A DNA stretch of 64,000 nucleotides, taken from the NCBI GenBank assembly GCA_015342445.1, contig JACEFO010001874.1, forward strand, positions 620,001-684,000, read 5' to 3'. This document shows positions 8,548 through 20,074 of this stretch, one piece after another (positions within the stretch are counted from its first letter, which is position 1; each line of letters begins with the position of its first letter). The stretch is from Digitaria exilis. Lineage: Eukaryota > Streptophyta > Magnoliopsida > Poales > Poaceae. The notes under the pieces are model-generated. The model was not told the DNA's origin and ran no database searches. It saw only the letters and a list, made by a program, of their open reading frames with translations. The position numbers and the translations under genes are program-made.

Positions 8548-11500
8548 TGTAACACTCTAAAAATGCCCTATTTAAAATTTAGTAATTAATTGGCTTTTAT
8601 ATTCAAATGCTCATGAAAAATGCAGGGAAAATAAAATTTTGAATAATTAAAAGCAAATATAAGGTATAGAAACTTTATTGTTGCATTCATGCTGGTGCAT
8701 TTAATTTTTGATTGTTGAATTCAAATTTGAATTTGAATTTGAATTCGAATGAGAGTTTGAATAAAAGAAAAACCTTTTTTTCTCCCTCTTTTCTTGCTCC
8801 TTTTCAGCCCAGTCGGCCCACTCCTCCTCTCCTCTCTTTCTTTCACGCGGCCCAGCTCCTCTGCGCAGCCCAGCAAGTCGCGCGGCCCAGCACCAGCCCA
8901 GCTCGCAGCCCAGCCGCGCTCCTCCCTCACTCCGCTGGCTGACAGGCGAGGCCCGCATGTCAGCCGCGTCTTCCACCTCTGGCGCTGGCGCCCGACCCCG
9001 CAGTGACCGAACCCGGGTCGAGCTCGAGTCCGCCTCGCTCACGCGCCGTGCCCGGACTCCGCTCGGCTTGGCGCGCTCGCCAAGGAGACCTCCGCCGGCC
9101 TATTTAAGCACAGCTACCCCCCCTCTCGAGCCGCAGCCCCAAACCCTAGCCGTCGACCACGAGCTCGTGCCGCCGCAGCCAATCCATCGCTCCGCCCGTG
9201 CATTGCCGCCAAGAGCTTGCCCCGGAGCTCCACCGCAAGGTGAGGAACTCGCCAAGCGCGTTTTCCCTCTTCCTCCCGCTCTCTCCCACGCGCGCAACCT
9301 CTCCGGAATTCCCGAGCCGCCTCCGCTCGTCGCCGGCCATCCCTACGGCCCAATCCCCGCTCCCGACCCCCAAAATCGAATCCCCAATGTCTCCTCTCTC
9401 TCTAGGATCCATCGCGGTGAGATTTGGTCCACCGTAGCCCCGAGCCGAGCCAACTCCGGCCATGCACCGCCGCACGCGCCGCCGCAACGGCCGTCTCCGG
9501 TGACCTTTGCCCCCAAATGCCCAGAGCCGTCCGATCTAGATCCAACGGCCCAGATCTAAAACCCGTTTAAACCCGGTCCGGTTCACCGTGAACCCGTGAA
9601 CCGCGGTTCATGGCCGGTCCACGGCGCAGTTAACCGTGACGTCATGCCGACGTCAGCCCTCAGCCGCCGCCGTGCCTGTTTTGCAAATTAGCCCCTCCGT
9701 TTTCTGGAAATCAACCCGCGGTCACCCCTATTCAAAAGTATTTACAACTAAGTCCTTTTTCTTTCGGTTTAGCCCTTGCTATTTTGAAAAATAGTGCCGC
9801 CGTCCTAGATGTCGTTTTTACCCCGCAGCCCTCAGGTTTTTATAGGAAATTATGTTTTAGGTCCCTGGTTTCTTTCAAAAACACTCTTGAAAGCCTAAAA
9901 CTCTCACCAGCAAGCCCCTAGAGCCCGTTTTAAGCGTAGTTTCTCCGTTTTAACTCCGATTTGAGTGATTTTCGCACTCATGTGTTTCTAGTGAAGCATA
10001 CAGTAACTCCAAAGCCTTATTTTTATCTTTTGTTTATGTTTGGTGTACTGTTCTAATTAAATGCCTTGTTGGCATGTATGTGTGGATGCTTGTGTGATGA
10101 TCGATGTGAGTAGTTGACGAGCCGTTCGAGTTCACCGACGATCCCGTTCTCGAAGAGCAGGTGCAGCAGCAGTTCACTGAGGAAGGCAAGTATAACACGG
10201 ACAATCCTTGTTACCTATACACCATTTAATCATACAATTCATATGCATGTGTCCAATTTTGTTAAACATTAAGGTTGTACCTAGTCTTTACCTTATTCCT
10301 TGTTTACCCGGGTTTTATGCATTATGGTTAGTTTATGCTACGTTCTGCAACCAACATTTATTTTTATGTTAATATTGAATTAATGGTTAACTTCGATGAT
10401 GACTAAAAGATGCTTTTTAGCAACATGGTTCGGGGAACTAGAGCATGTGCTTCGTGCTTTGTTCTAGTGTCTCTATAAGGTTTGGTCTAGGGAATTAGAG
10501 CATGTGCTTCGTGCTTTGCTCTAATGTCTTTCCATAAGGTCCGGTTCTTAAAGCGGCAACCTAGGAACCTGTTCGCCGCCGTTGGAACTATAATGGCTCT
10601 GGTCTTGAATAATTAGCTTGTACATCTCTAGCTCGCCAGTGGTTACCGAAAGGCGTATGTAGGGAGCATGGGTGAGAGTATAGTTTGATCCATCGAGGAT
10701 GGATTTATCCGTTGTCTATGTCTCGTTAGGCAAAGTCCCGTGATGTAAGCGCCCCATGTACGGCAGCTTCACACGTTGCGATGATTGCGCTCTCGCTCTG
10801 GACGCCATTAACCCCCTCACGTTGCGCCCTGAGCGTACGTCAATCTCGATGCCTTGGGTTATGCTGCCTATGTTGAACCAAAACGGCTACTGTGCTTGTT
10901 AGAGTGTTTTGTGAAAGTCGTCGTAACATAATTCTTTTGGATTTATGTGACCGGCGGGTAAAGGGCAAAACTTCTGCAGAGTGTTGATCTATCATGATAG
11001 CCGTGCTCACGGTTACGAGCGGCCTGGATCCTTTTTTATTAGAAGATGATATTAGTGGTTGATGTTGGTTTATTCTATAATTACTTATACATTGCTATTA
11101 AGGGGTTCATACTTGGGTTCTACTCATTGGTAGTAATTTGGATGATAATAAAATGAAACAACTAAAAGTGCTAATGCAGTATAACTGTGTCAAGCCTTTT
11201 GTTCTTGCATAACCCGTGTTATACTTGTTAAGTAAGATGGTTTACTTACACTTGCAACTATTCAACAAAATCCCGGATGGGTAACAGATGGAGCATTGAA
11301 TGATCAGTCGCTTGCTGAGTTTCCGGAGGATCTGCCGTACTTCTAGCTGTGTTCAACCAGTCGGTGTCCCTGTGGACTTGAGGCTCTACTAGTTATGAAA
11401 CGTTTAATATTATTAAGACTTCCGCTGTATTATTTATTTAAGACTATCTCTTGTGTTAAACTCTGATGTAAACTATTTTATTCGAGCATTGTGTTCTCTG

Positions 11501-11591
11501 TGATTCAATATTTGTAATCTATATGTGTTCTGTGGACATCCTGGGCACGCATATAGAAGCATTCGGATTTCTTGGAAATCTGGGTGTTACA
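8548..11591 (+). repeat. 5' LTR of Gypsy-1
   Basis: TG...CA ends, 3,044 bp. It contains a (tttgaa)n run near 8716-8748, a GC-rich segment at 8800-9560 whose open frames are compositional, self-complementary 'ggttcaccgtgaacc' sequence at about 9579, and a short acidic coding-like module at 10117-10230. It matches 16269-19315 almost base for base. Confidence 0.95.
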
Positions 11592-11595
11592 AAGT

Positions 11596-11607
11596 TGGTA
11601 TCAGAGC
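11596..11607 (+). other. primer-binding site of Gypsy-1
   Basis: TGGTATCAGAGC, complementary to the 3' end of plant initiator tRNA-Met, begins 4 nt after the LTR end. Confidence 0.9.
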
Positions 11608-11796
11608 CGTGTTGACTGTAGGATCACAGCCTAGATAGAATGGTCGATTAGAACTTGCTTAATCCTTGCTATAAAAATTATTTTATGTCCTTGGAGTTGA
11701 GTTTTTATTTAAAAATGGTGCTCTACTCTACCCTTGTCTATTGTGAAAAAGTTTCTAATCTTTAATTTCATGCTCTCCTTTATCTTGCTGCGATAG

Positions 11797-12759
11797 ATGG
11801 GTCGCGCGAAGCAGACACCCCGCAAGAGCACCTGCGGCTACCTTCCACCCCGTATCGTTGAGTACCCGCTGGTGACACGCAACCCGGATGCCTACGAGGA
11901 GCTCCTTAGCCAGCAGGCCGAAGAAGGGGACCCCGAGGAACTAGATACCGGGTCTTCAAAGTCGGAGCAACAACAAGAGGAGCTAGCAGAGCAGCAGATG
12001 GATGACGTAGGAGGTAGAGTTGAGGAAGATGCCAACGCCAACGCAGGAGATCCGTCAGATGATGAGGAAGAATCTCAGACTCCCCCACCTCCGTCACCAC
12101 CTCAGTTAGCTCCAAGAGCAACCCAGTGGATTGACTACGACTTCGTCCGAGATGGGGGCGACAACTTCTACCACCGCAGGCTTCTCAGAGTGCTTCGTAA
12201 CCACTACGGCTTCGGCAACATCGAAATCGAGTACCGTAGTGGATGGTGGACGCATCTCTTCTACCCCAACTTCTAGAGGACCTCGGTGCATGTGAGGGTG
12301 ACCGATCAGTGGGCGAGGGCAGCTCGCGAGATATCGGTTCACTTTGCTATTACTGACCGGGATTCTCAAGAGGCAGGGATTGCTGATGCTCCTCGCCAAG
12401 CCTACTACGTCTACCGTCATAAGTTCTTCGCAGAGATCGAGGATGAGCCAGAGAGGTGGTACCCACGCCGAAGGAGTGGTGAAACAGCTTGCACCATCGC
12501 ATCTACTGCTGACGTCCAGGACCCCCAGCTAGCTTCTACAGTGGCACTTGTAGCTACCCTCAACAAGGAACTGGATGCTGCATCAGAAGAAAACCTCATG
12601 CTAAGGAGGGAGCTCTCCGCTTTGCAAGAGAAGAATGAAGCATTGCAGCATCTCATGGGAGGACCCGCACCACACAGTCCAGAGTTCGCTGCACAGTCGC
12701 CACCACGTAGAAGGACTCAATACAGCACCCTGGCTAGCCGCACCACCATCGACCCCTAG
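11797..12759 (+). pseudogene. pre-gag additional ORF of Gypsy-1 with a histone H3-tail-like N-terminus
   Basis: One frame of about 320 codons is broken by a single TAG at 12274-12276. It begins MGRAKQTPRKSTCG. Against the mature H3 tail (ARTKQTARKSTGG), 9 of 13 positions agree, including K4, R8, K9, S10 and T11. An acidic, Gln/Glu-rich stretch (residues about 45-105) follows, then a mixed alpha/beta-looking region rich in aromatic residues (about 115-230). A leucine-heptad segment near residues 248-288 probably forms a coiled coil. It is not gag: there is no zinc knuckle. Extra ORFs between the primer site and gag are known in some plant chromoviruses, but their role is unclear. Element B has an ORF of similar layout here, without the H3-like start. 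Confidence 0.75.
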
Positions 12760-13170
12760 AGCCTCCCATAAATTTGTAATAGAGATCGAGTAGCACACGT
12801 TTTTGGTCAAAACTGATCTAATAGTGTTGAATCTTGTGTGAACCATGTCTTTGGATGCTTGAATGAATTGTCATTATGCTTATGAGTGATTTGGATCTTT
12901 TGTAATGATTATGATGAGCGTAGATGAAAATCTGCAATCATCTAGTATTGGATTAAGGTATAAGGATTTATGAATAAATAGTTGGGTTCTCTATCCCTTG
13001 TGCACACCATCTACCTTTCCTCTGTTATCTGGGTTCCTTACCTTGTCAGTTCAGTGGATCTTCTTCAGTTTATCAGGACTAGCTCTGAGTTTTTGTGAGG
13101 AGTATGGCAGGGACCATAAGGGGGGTAGACTTGTAGCGCATCCAATAGTTCTGAGTTCCATTGGAAAGGA
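12760..13170 (+). other. Gypsy-1 internal region where gag and protease are missing
   Basis: Between the pre-gag ORF and pol lie only about 400 bp without coding features. There is no capsid-like region, no zinc knuckle and no protease D(S/T)G. A polypurine-tract look-alike, 'ataaggggggtagacttgtag' (13116-13136), closely resembles the true tract plus LTR start at 16254-16272. Confidence 0.6.
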
Positions 13171-16100
13171 TCCAATCTGATCTCGGGAATGGGCTAGTTG
13201 ATGAAGTACGATGCAGTCATATAGTGTTCTAAGCGTGCAGTTCAGTTAGTGGCTCCATCTGGGGAGAAGATTGAGTATCAGGCAACCAAATCCACAGAGC
13301 CCGGTCAGGTCAATCATGCTGAAGGCACAGAGTTGAAGGACATTCGAGTGGTGAACGAGTATCCAGATGTGTTCCCAGATGAATTGCCAGGTATGCCTCC
13401 GGAACGTGAAGTTGAATTTGTTATTGAACTTATGCCTGGCACAACACCCATATCTAAAAGACCATATAGAATGGGGGTAAAAGAATTAAAGAAACTTAAA
13501 GAAGAATTGAGGGCCTTACTAGCTAAGGGGTATATTCGTCCTAGCTCTTCGCCTTGGGGAGCTCCAGTGTTGTTTGTTGATAAGAAAGATGGGACACAGA
13601 GCATGTGCATAGACTATCGAGCCCTCAATGAGGTCACCATCAAGAACAAGTACCCACTGCCAAGGATCGATGATCTCTTTGACCAATTGAGGGGAGCTTG
13701 TGTGTTCTCCAAGATCGATCTCAGATCGGGCTATCATCAGATAAGAATTCAGGTGACAGACATCCCCAAGACAGCTTTCACTACCCGGTATGGCTTGTAT
13801 GAGTTCACAGTTATGTCCTTTGAATTGACTAATGCACCGGCCTACTTCATGTATTTGATGAACAGCGTGTTCATGGATTGTCTCGACAAGTTCGTTGTGG
13901 TATTTATTGATGATATTCTGGTATTCTCCAAGAATGAGGAAGAGCATGAGGAACATTTGAGGTTAGTGATGCAGAGACTCCGAGAGCATCAGCTGTATGC
14001 CAAGTTAAGCAAGTGTGAATTCTGGATGAAGGAGGTATCATTCTTGGGCCATGTGTTGTCAAATGGAGGTGTAGCAGTTGATCCGAAGAAGGTCAGAGAT
14101 GTTCTCAACTGGATCCCACCGCAGAATGTCAGTGAGATCAGGAGTTTTCTCAGAATGACAGGTTACTATCGACGTTTTATTGAGGGATTCTCCAAGATTG
14201 CCAAGCCCTTGATAACATTGTTAGAGAAGAATACCAAGTTTGTGTGGACACCGCAGTGCCAAGCTAGCTTTGAGGAGTTGAAGAAAAGGCTGACCACTGT
14301 ACCAGTATTGGTACTGCCAGATGTTACTAAGAGCTTCTCAGTGTATTGTGATGCGTCTCGTCAAGGATTGGGATGTGTACTCATGCAGGAGGGCAGAGTT
14401 GTGGCATATGCATCCAGACAGTTGAGAAGACATGAGCTGAATTACCCGACACATGATCTGGAATTGGCAGCCGTGGTACACGCGTCGAAGATCTGGAGGC
14501 ATTATTTGATTGGGCACAAGTGCGATATCTATACCGACCACAAGAGCCTTAAGTATGTGTTCACGCAATCCGAGTTGAATATGAGGCAACGTCGTTGGCT
14601 TGAGAAAATCAATGACTTTGAGCTGGAGATTCATTACCATCCAGGGAAGGCTAACTTGGTGGCTGATGCTTTGAGTAGAAAGAGTTATGCGAATGTGCTG
14701 ACAAGTCAGAATTTGCCGGAAGAGCTAAGCTGGAAATTCGAACGCTTGAACTTGGGTATGGTAGCCAATGTGACTGAGCTAGAAGTGGAGCTAGCTCTTG
14801 AGCAGAAGATCCGAAAAGGTCAATTGGAGGATGAGGAAATCACGGAATTGATTAAGAAGGTTGGGACAAACAAAGCGCCAGGATTCCGATTGGATGATCA
14901 AGGAACAGTGTGGTACGGTAACAGAATAGTGGTGCCAGATCAGCAGCATATCAAGGATGTTATCTTACGGGAGGCGCACGAGTCAGCATATTCCATTCAC
15001 TCGGGAAGTACCAAGATGTACTTGGACCCCAAGGAAAGATTTTGGTGGTATGGTTTGAAGCGTGATGTTGCAGCACACGTAGCTCTTTGCTATGTATGCC
15101 AGAGAGTCAAGGCCGAACATCAGAGACCGGCAGGTTTGCTTCAGCCTATGAAGATACCAGAGTGGAAATGGGAAGAAGTGGGTATGGACTTTATAACAGG
15201 ACTGCCCCGCACACGGAAAGGTTATGATTCTATATGGGTGATAGTGGACCGATTGATGAAGGTGGCTCACTTTATTCCGGTAAACACTACATACTCCGGT
15301 GCCAAACTAGCAGAGTTTTATATGGAGCGAATTGTATGTCTGCATGGGGTACCTAAGAAGATAGTGTCAGACTGAGGCAGTCAGTTTACGTCACACTTTT
15401 GGCGCAAGTTACACGAGTCCATGGATACTAAGCTTCACTTCAGTTCCGCTTACCACCCGCAGACAGACGGTCAGACGGAGAGGACAAATCAGATATTGGA
15501 GGATATGTTGAGGGCATGTGCATTACAGTATGGGAATAGTTGGGAGAAGAGTTTGTGTTATGCAGAGTTCTCGTACAACAACAGCTACCAATAGAGTCTA
15601 AGATGTCACCGTTTGAGGCGTTGTATGGAAGGAAGTGCAGGACACCGTTGTTCTGGAATCAGACCGGAGAAGGTAAAGTATTTGGACCTGAGGTCTTGAA
15701 GCAGGCAGAAGAGCAAGTGCAGGTCATCAGGCAGAATTTGAGAACAGCACAGACACGGCAGAAAAGTTATGCAGATGTAAGGCGTCGAGATCTCAGCTTC
15801 GAAATTGGCGACTTCGTCTATCTCAAGGTGTCACCGATGAGAGGTGTGAAGAGATTCAATGTTAAAGGCAAGCTAGCACCTCGCTACATTGGACCTTTCA
15901 AGATCTTGGAACGGAGAGGTAAAGTGGCTTAGCAGCTAGAGTTACCAGAGAGATTGGCAAGAGTGCATGACGTGTTGCATGTATCCCAGCTGAAGAAGTG
16001 TTTACGGGTGCCAGAGGAACAGATTCCGTTGGAGGAGTTGAATGTACAGGAGGACCTTACTTATCAGGAGTATCCGGTTAAGATTTTGGAGGAATCTGAG

Positions 16101-16254
16101 AGGGTCACTAGGAACAAAGTGATACGAATGTGCAAGGATCAGTGGAATCGTCATACAGAGGATGAGGCAACCTAGGAACGGGAGGATGATCTCAAGGCAG
16201 AATATCCACATCTCTTCCAATCCATGTCCGAATCTCGGGGACGAGATTCATCTT
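13171..16254 (+). pseudogene. pol of Gypsy-1 (protease end, RT, RNase H, integrase, chromodomain)
   Basis: The frame enters in the last residues of the protease domain (about 13170-13250, with two stops) and is open from 13249 to 15375. The 13249 codon is GTG and internal, not a real start. The RT finger and palm are present, with FIDDILVFS as the active site and an altered SFELTNAP in place of SFGLTNAP. RNase H (YCDASRQGLG) and the integrase zinc finger and catalytic core (MDFITGLP) follow. A TGA directly follows the second catalytic Asp (15373-15375). Then come a TAG and a one-base loss near 15595-15602, a TAG at 15930-15932 and a TAG at 16173-16175. The C-terminal YQEYPVKILEESER... region is a chromodomain, placing the element in the chromovirus (Tekay/Del-like) group. 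It cannot make an active polyprotein. Confidence 0.9.
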
Positions 16255-16266
16255 AAGGGGGGTAGG
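16255..16266 (+). other. polypurine tract of Gypsy-1
   Basis: AAGGGGGGTAGG lies directly before the 3' LTR and would prime plus-strand DNA synthesis. Confidence 0.85.
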
Positions 16267-16268
16267 TT

Positions 16269-19200
16269 TGTAACACTCTAAAAATGCCCTATTTAAAATT
16301 TAGTAATTAATTGGCTTTTATATTCAAGTGCTCATGAAAAATGCAGGGAAAATAAAATTTTGAATAATTAAAAGCAAATATAAGGTATATAAACTTTATT
16401 GTTGCATTCATGCTGGTGCATTTAATTTTTTATTGTTGAATTCAAATTTGAATTTGAATTTGAATTCAAATGAGAGTTTGAATAAAGGAAAAACCTTTGC
16501 TTTTTCTCCCTCTTTTCTTTCTTCTTTTCAGCCCAGCCGGCCCACTCCTCCTCTCCTCTATTTCTTTCCCGCGGCCCAGCTCCTCTGTGCAGCCCAGCAA
16601 GTCGCGCGGCCCAGCGCCAGCCCAGCTCGCAGCCCAGCCGCGCTCCTCCCTCACTCCGCTGGCTGACAGGCGGGACCCGCATGTCAGCCGCGTCTTCCAC
16701 CTCTGGCGCTGGCGCCCGACCCCGCAGTGACCGAGCTCGGGTCGAGCTCGAGTCCGCCTCGCTCACGCGCTGCGCCCGGACTCCGCGCTGCTTGGCGCGC
16801 ACGCCAAGGAGACCTCGGCCGACCTATTTAAGCGCAGCTACCCCCCCTCTCGAGCCACAGCCCCAAACCTTGCCGTCGACCATGAGCTCGCGCCGCCGCA
16901 GCCAATCCATCGCTCCGCCCGCGCATTGCCGCCAAGAGCTTGCCGCCGAGCTCCGCCGCAAGGTGAGGAACTCGCCAAGCGTGTTTTCCCTCTTCCTCCC
17001 GCTCTCTCCCACGCGTACGACCTCGCCGGAGTTCCCGAGCCGCCGCCGCTCGTCGCCGCCCATCCCTACGGCCCAATCCCCGCTCCCGACACCCAAAATC
17101 GAATCCCCACTCTCTCCTCTCGCTCTAAGATCCATCGCGGTGAGATTTGGTCCACCGTAGCCCCGAGCCGAGCCAATTCCGGCCATGCGCCGCCGCACGC
17201 GCCGCCGCAACGGCCGTCTCCGGTGACCTTTGCCCCCAAATGCCCAGAGCCGTCCGATCTAGATCCAACGGCCCAGATCTAAAACCCGTTTAAACCCGGT
17301 CCGGTTCACCGTGAACCCGTGAACCGCGGTTCATGGCCGGTCCACGGCGCAGTTAACCGTGACGTCATGCCGACGTCAGCCCTCAGCCGCCGTCGTGCCT
17401 GTTTTGCAAATTAGCCCCTCCGTTTTCTGGAAATCAACCCGCGGTCCACCCCTATTCAAAAGTATTTACAACTAAGTCCTTTTTCTTTTGGTTTAGCCCC
17501 TGCTCTTTTGAAAATAGTGCCCGCCGTCCTAGATGTCGTTTCTACCCTGCAGCCCTCATGTTTTTATAGGAAATTATGTTTTAGGTCCCTGGTTTCTTTC
17601 AAAAACACTCCTGGAAGCCTAAAACTCTCACCAGCAAGCCCCTAGAGCCCGTTTTAAGCGTAGTTTCTCTGTTTTAACTCCGATTTGAGTGATTTTCGCG
17701 CTCATGTGTTCGTAGTGAAGCATACAGTAACTCCAAAGCCTTCTTTTCATCTTTTGTTATGTTTGGTGTACTGTTCTAATTAAATGCCTTGTTTGCATGT
17801 ATGTGTGGATGCTTGTGTGATGATCGATGTGAGTAGTTGACGAGCCGTTCGAGTTCGCCGACGATTCCGTTCTCAAAGAGCAGGAGCAGCAGCAGTTCAC
17901 TGAGGAAGGCAAGTATAACACGGACAATTCTTGTTACCTATACACCATTTAATCATACAATTCATATGCATGTGTCCAATTTTGTTAAACATTAAGGTTG
18001 TACCTAGTCGTTACCTTATTCCTTGTTTACCCGGGTTTTATGCATTATGGTTAGTTTATGCTACGCACTGCAGCCAACATTTATTTTTATGTTAATATTG
18101 AATTAATGGTTCACTTCAATGATGACTAAAAGATGCTTTTTAGCAACATGGTTCGGGGAACTGGAGCATGTGCTTCGTGCTTTGTTCTAGTGTCTCTATA
18201 AGGTTTGGTCTAGGGAATTAGAGCATGTGCTTCGTGATCTCCTCTAATGTCTCTCCATAAGGTCCGGTTCTTAAAGCGGCAACCCAGGAACCTGTTCGCT
18301 GCCGTTGGAACTATAATGGCTCTAGTCTCGGATAATTAGCTTGTACGTCTCTAGCTCGCCAGTGGTTACCGAAAGGCGTATGTGGGGAGCATGGGCGAGA
18401 GTATAGTTTGATCCATCGAGGACGGATTTATCAGTTGGCTATGTCTCGTTAGGCAAAGTCCCGTGATGTAAGCGCCCGATGTACGGGAGCTTCACACGTT
18501 CCGATGATTGCGCTCTCGCTCTGGACGCCATTGACCCCCTCACGTTGCGCCCTGAGCGTACGTCAATCTTGATGCCTTGGGTTATGCTGCCTAAGTTGAA
18601 CCAAAACGGCTACTGTGCTTGTTAGGGTGTTTTGCGAAAGTCCTCGTAACATAAATTCTTTTGGATTTATGTGACCGGTGGGTAAAGGGCGAAACCTCTG
18701 CAGAGTGTTGATCTATCATGAGAGCCGTGCTCACGGTTATGAGCGGCCTGGATCCTTTTTTATTAGAAGATGATATTAGTGGTTGATGTTGGTTTATTCT
18801 ATAATTACTTATACATTGCTATTAAGGGGTTCATACTTGGGTTCTACTCATTGGTAGTAATTTGGATGATAATAAAATGAAACTACTACAAGTGCTAATG
18901 CAGTATAACCGTGTCAAGCCTTTTGTTCTTGCATAACCCGTGTTATACTTGTTAAGTAAGATGGTTTACTTACACTTGCAACTATTCAACAAAATCCCGG
19001 ATGTGTAACAGATGGAGCATTGAATGATCAGTCGCTTGCTGAGTTTCCGGAGGATCTGCCGTACTTCTAGCTGTGTTCAACCAGTCGGTGTCCTTGTGGA
19101 CTTGAGGCTCTACTAGTTATGAAACGTTTAATAATATTAAGACTTCCGCTATGTTATTTGTTTAAGACTATGTCTTGTGTTAAACTCTGATGTAAACTAT

Positions 19201-19315
19201 TTTATTCGAGCATTGTGTTTTCTGTGATTCAATATTTCTAATCTATATGTGTTCTGTGGACATTCTGGGCACGCATATAGAAGCATTCGGATTTCTTGGA
19301 AATCTGGGTGTTACA
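16269..19315 (+). repeat. 3' LTR of Gypsy-1
   Basis: 3,047 bp, same ends and content as the 5' LTR, with scattered substitutions and small indels. ATATG follows directly. Confidence 0.95.
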
Positions 19316-19527
19316 ATATGAGAGAGAGATGTGTCCTATTTGAGAACAATGTGTACTTAGTTATTATAAAATCTTATGAAACTTTTATTTCCAGCTTCCA
19401 CATTCATAAAACGATTCTATGACAATTTATAGAATTTTTAGATAAGCGTTAGGTATTATTATTATCAGCCACAGTAAGTGTTTCTTGTAAAATAATTTGT
19501 TACCCAATAAAGACACAACAAAACTTG

Positions 19528-19581
19528 TGGTGTAGTAGTAAGGTTTAACCATCTCTTGCAGGAGGTCTTGGGTTTGAACCC
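19528..19581 (+). repeat. tRNA-like module 4 in CACTA-1
   Basis: TGGTGTAGTAG (19528-19538, one mismatch to the A-box) is followed 32 nt later by GGTTTGAACCC (19571-19581, one mismatch to the B-box). Order and spacing are as in tRNA-derived SINEs. Confidence 0.5.
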
Positions 19582-19616
19582 ATTGTGTATCATATTTTTT
19601 CCTTGCTTTTGCAATA

Positions 19617-19763
19617 CGGCCGGTTGACATGGCGAGACGGCTAGTGAGCTAGCAATGTGGCTGGTTGACATGGCGAGGCGGCTAGTGAGCTAGCAATGCG
19701 GCCGAGTGATATGGCGAGGCGGCCAGCGAGCTAGCAATGCGGCCGGGTGATATGGCAAAATGC
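19617..19763. repeat. 41-bp minisatellite in CACTA-1, about 3.5 units
   Basis: Three full units at 19617-19657, 19658-19698 and 19699-19739, plus a partial one. Each reads '.ggc.g.ttgacatggcgag' then 'cggctagtgagctagcaatg', with a few substitutions. Head-to-tail with no spacers, so this is a minisatellite and not a CRISPR array. Confidence 0.9.
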
Positions 19764-20063
19764 GGCGGTGAAAATCGTGCACCTACTTTTGTTGGAGTTA
19801 AATGAAATTGATATGAATAAATGTGGTTACCAAGCACTAGCAGAACTAGACATAAGATTTAGTGGTAAAGAATTTATTTCCTAGGCCACAATTTTTTTTT
19901 CATTTTTTTGTTTTAGCTTTCACATAATACAACATAAGGAGACAGTACAATAACTTGAACTTCTTATATATAAAAAAAAGCCCAGCTAAAATTGGAAAGA
20001 AGGAGATAAAAAATAAGTTTTCAACCAAGGTCATATAGTTTAGATTCACATGGCATACCATTA

Positions 20064-20074
20064 CCACTAAGCCA
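20064..20074 (-). repeat. A-box-like module 5 in CACTA-1
   Basis: TGGCTTAGTGG on the minus strand fits the A-box consensus exactly. A weaker related site, 'agatttagtggtaaag', lies at about 19856 on the plus strand. No good B-box accompanies either. Confidence 0.4.

Larger units (their letters stand above)
8548..19315 (+). mobile_element. Gypsy-1, chromovirus-type Ty3/gypsy LTR retrotransposon
   Basis: The two LTRs, 3,044 and 3,047 bp, start TGTAACAC and end GTGTTACA. The 5-bp target duplication ATATG lies at 8543-8547 and 19316-19320. The initiator-Met-type primer site follows the left LTR and a polypurine tract precedes the right one. The internal region is only 4.7 kb: a pre-gag ORF, then a large deletion that removed gag and most of protease, then a pol frame ending in a chromodomain. 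Several stops and one frameshift interrupt the coding regions, so the copy is defective. The LTRs are very alike by eye, so the insertion is much younger than CACTA-1. Confidence 0.95.

Noticed and set aside
8701..9559. Several overlapping open frames of 65-200 codons on both strands (and again at 16422-17282)
   Set aside because: They lie in the GC-rich part of both Gypsy-1 LTRs, overlap in all frames and have a Ser/Pro/Arg composition with no domain. They are compositional artefacts.
13249..15375. Treating this 708-codon frame as an intact gene starting at 13249
   Set aside because: The first codon is GTG inside the protease-RT linker. The frame is the middle of a larger pol interrupted by stops and a frameshift.
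19528..19581. A-box/B-box pair considered as a functional tRNA gene
   Set aside because: No acceptor, D-arm or anticodon stem can be formed. Treated as a tRNA-like module.
19617..19763. Regular repeats considered as a CRISPR array
   Set aside because: Units are head-to-tail without spacers, and the organism is a plant.
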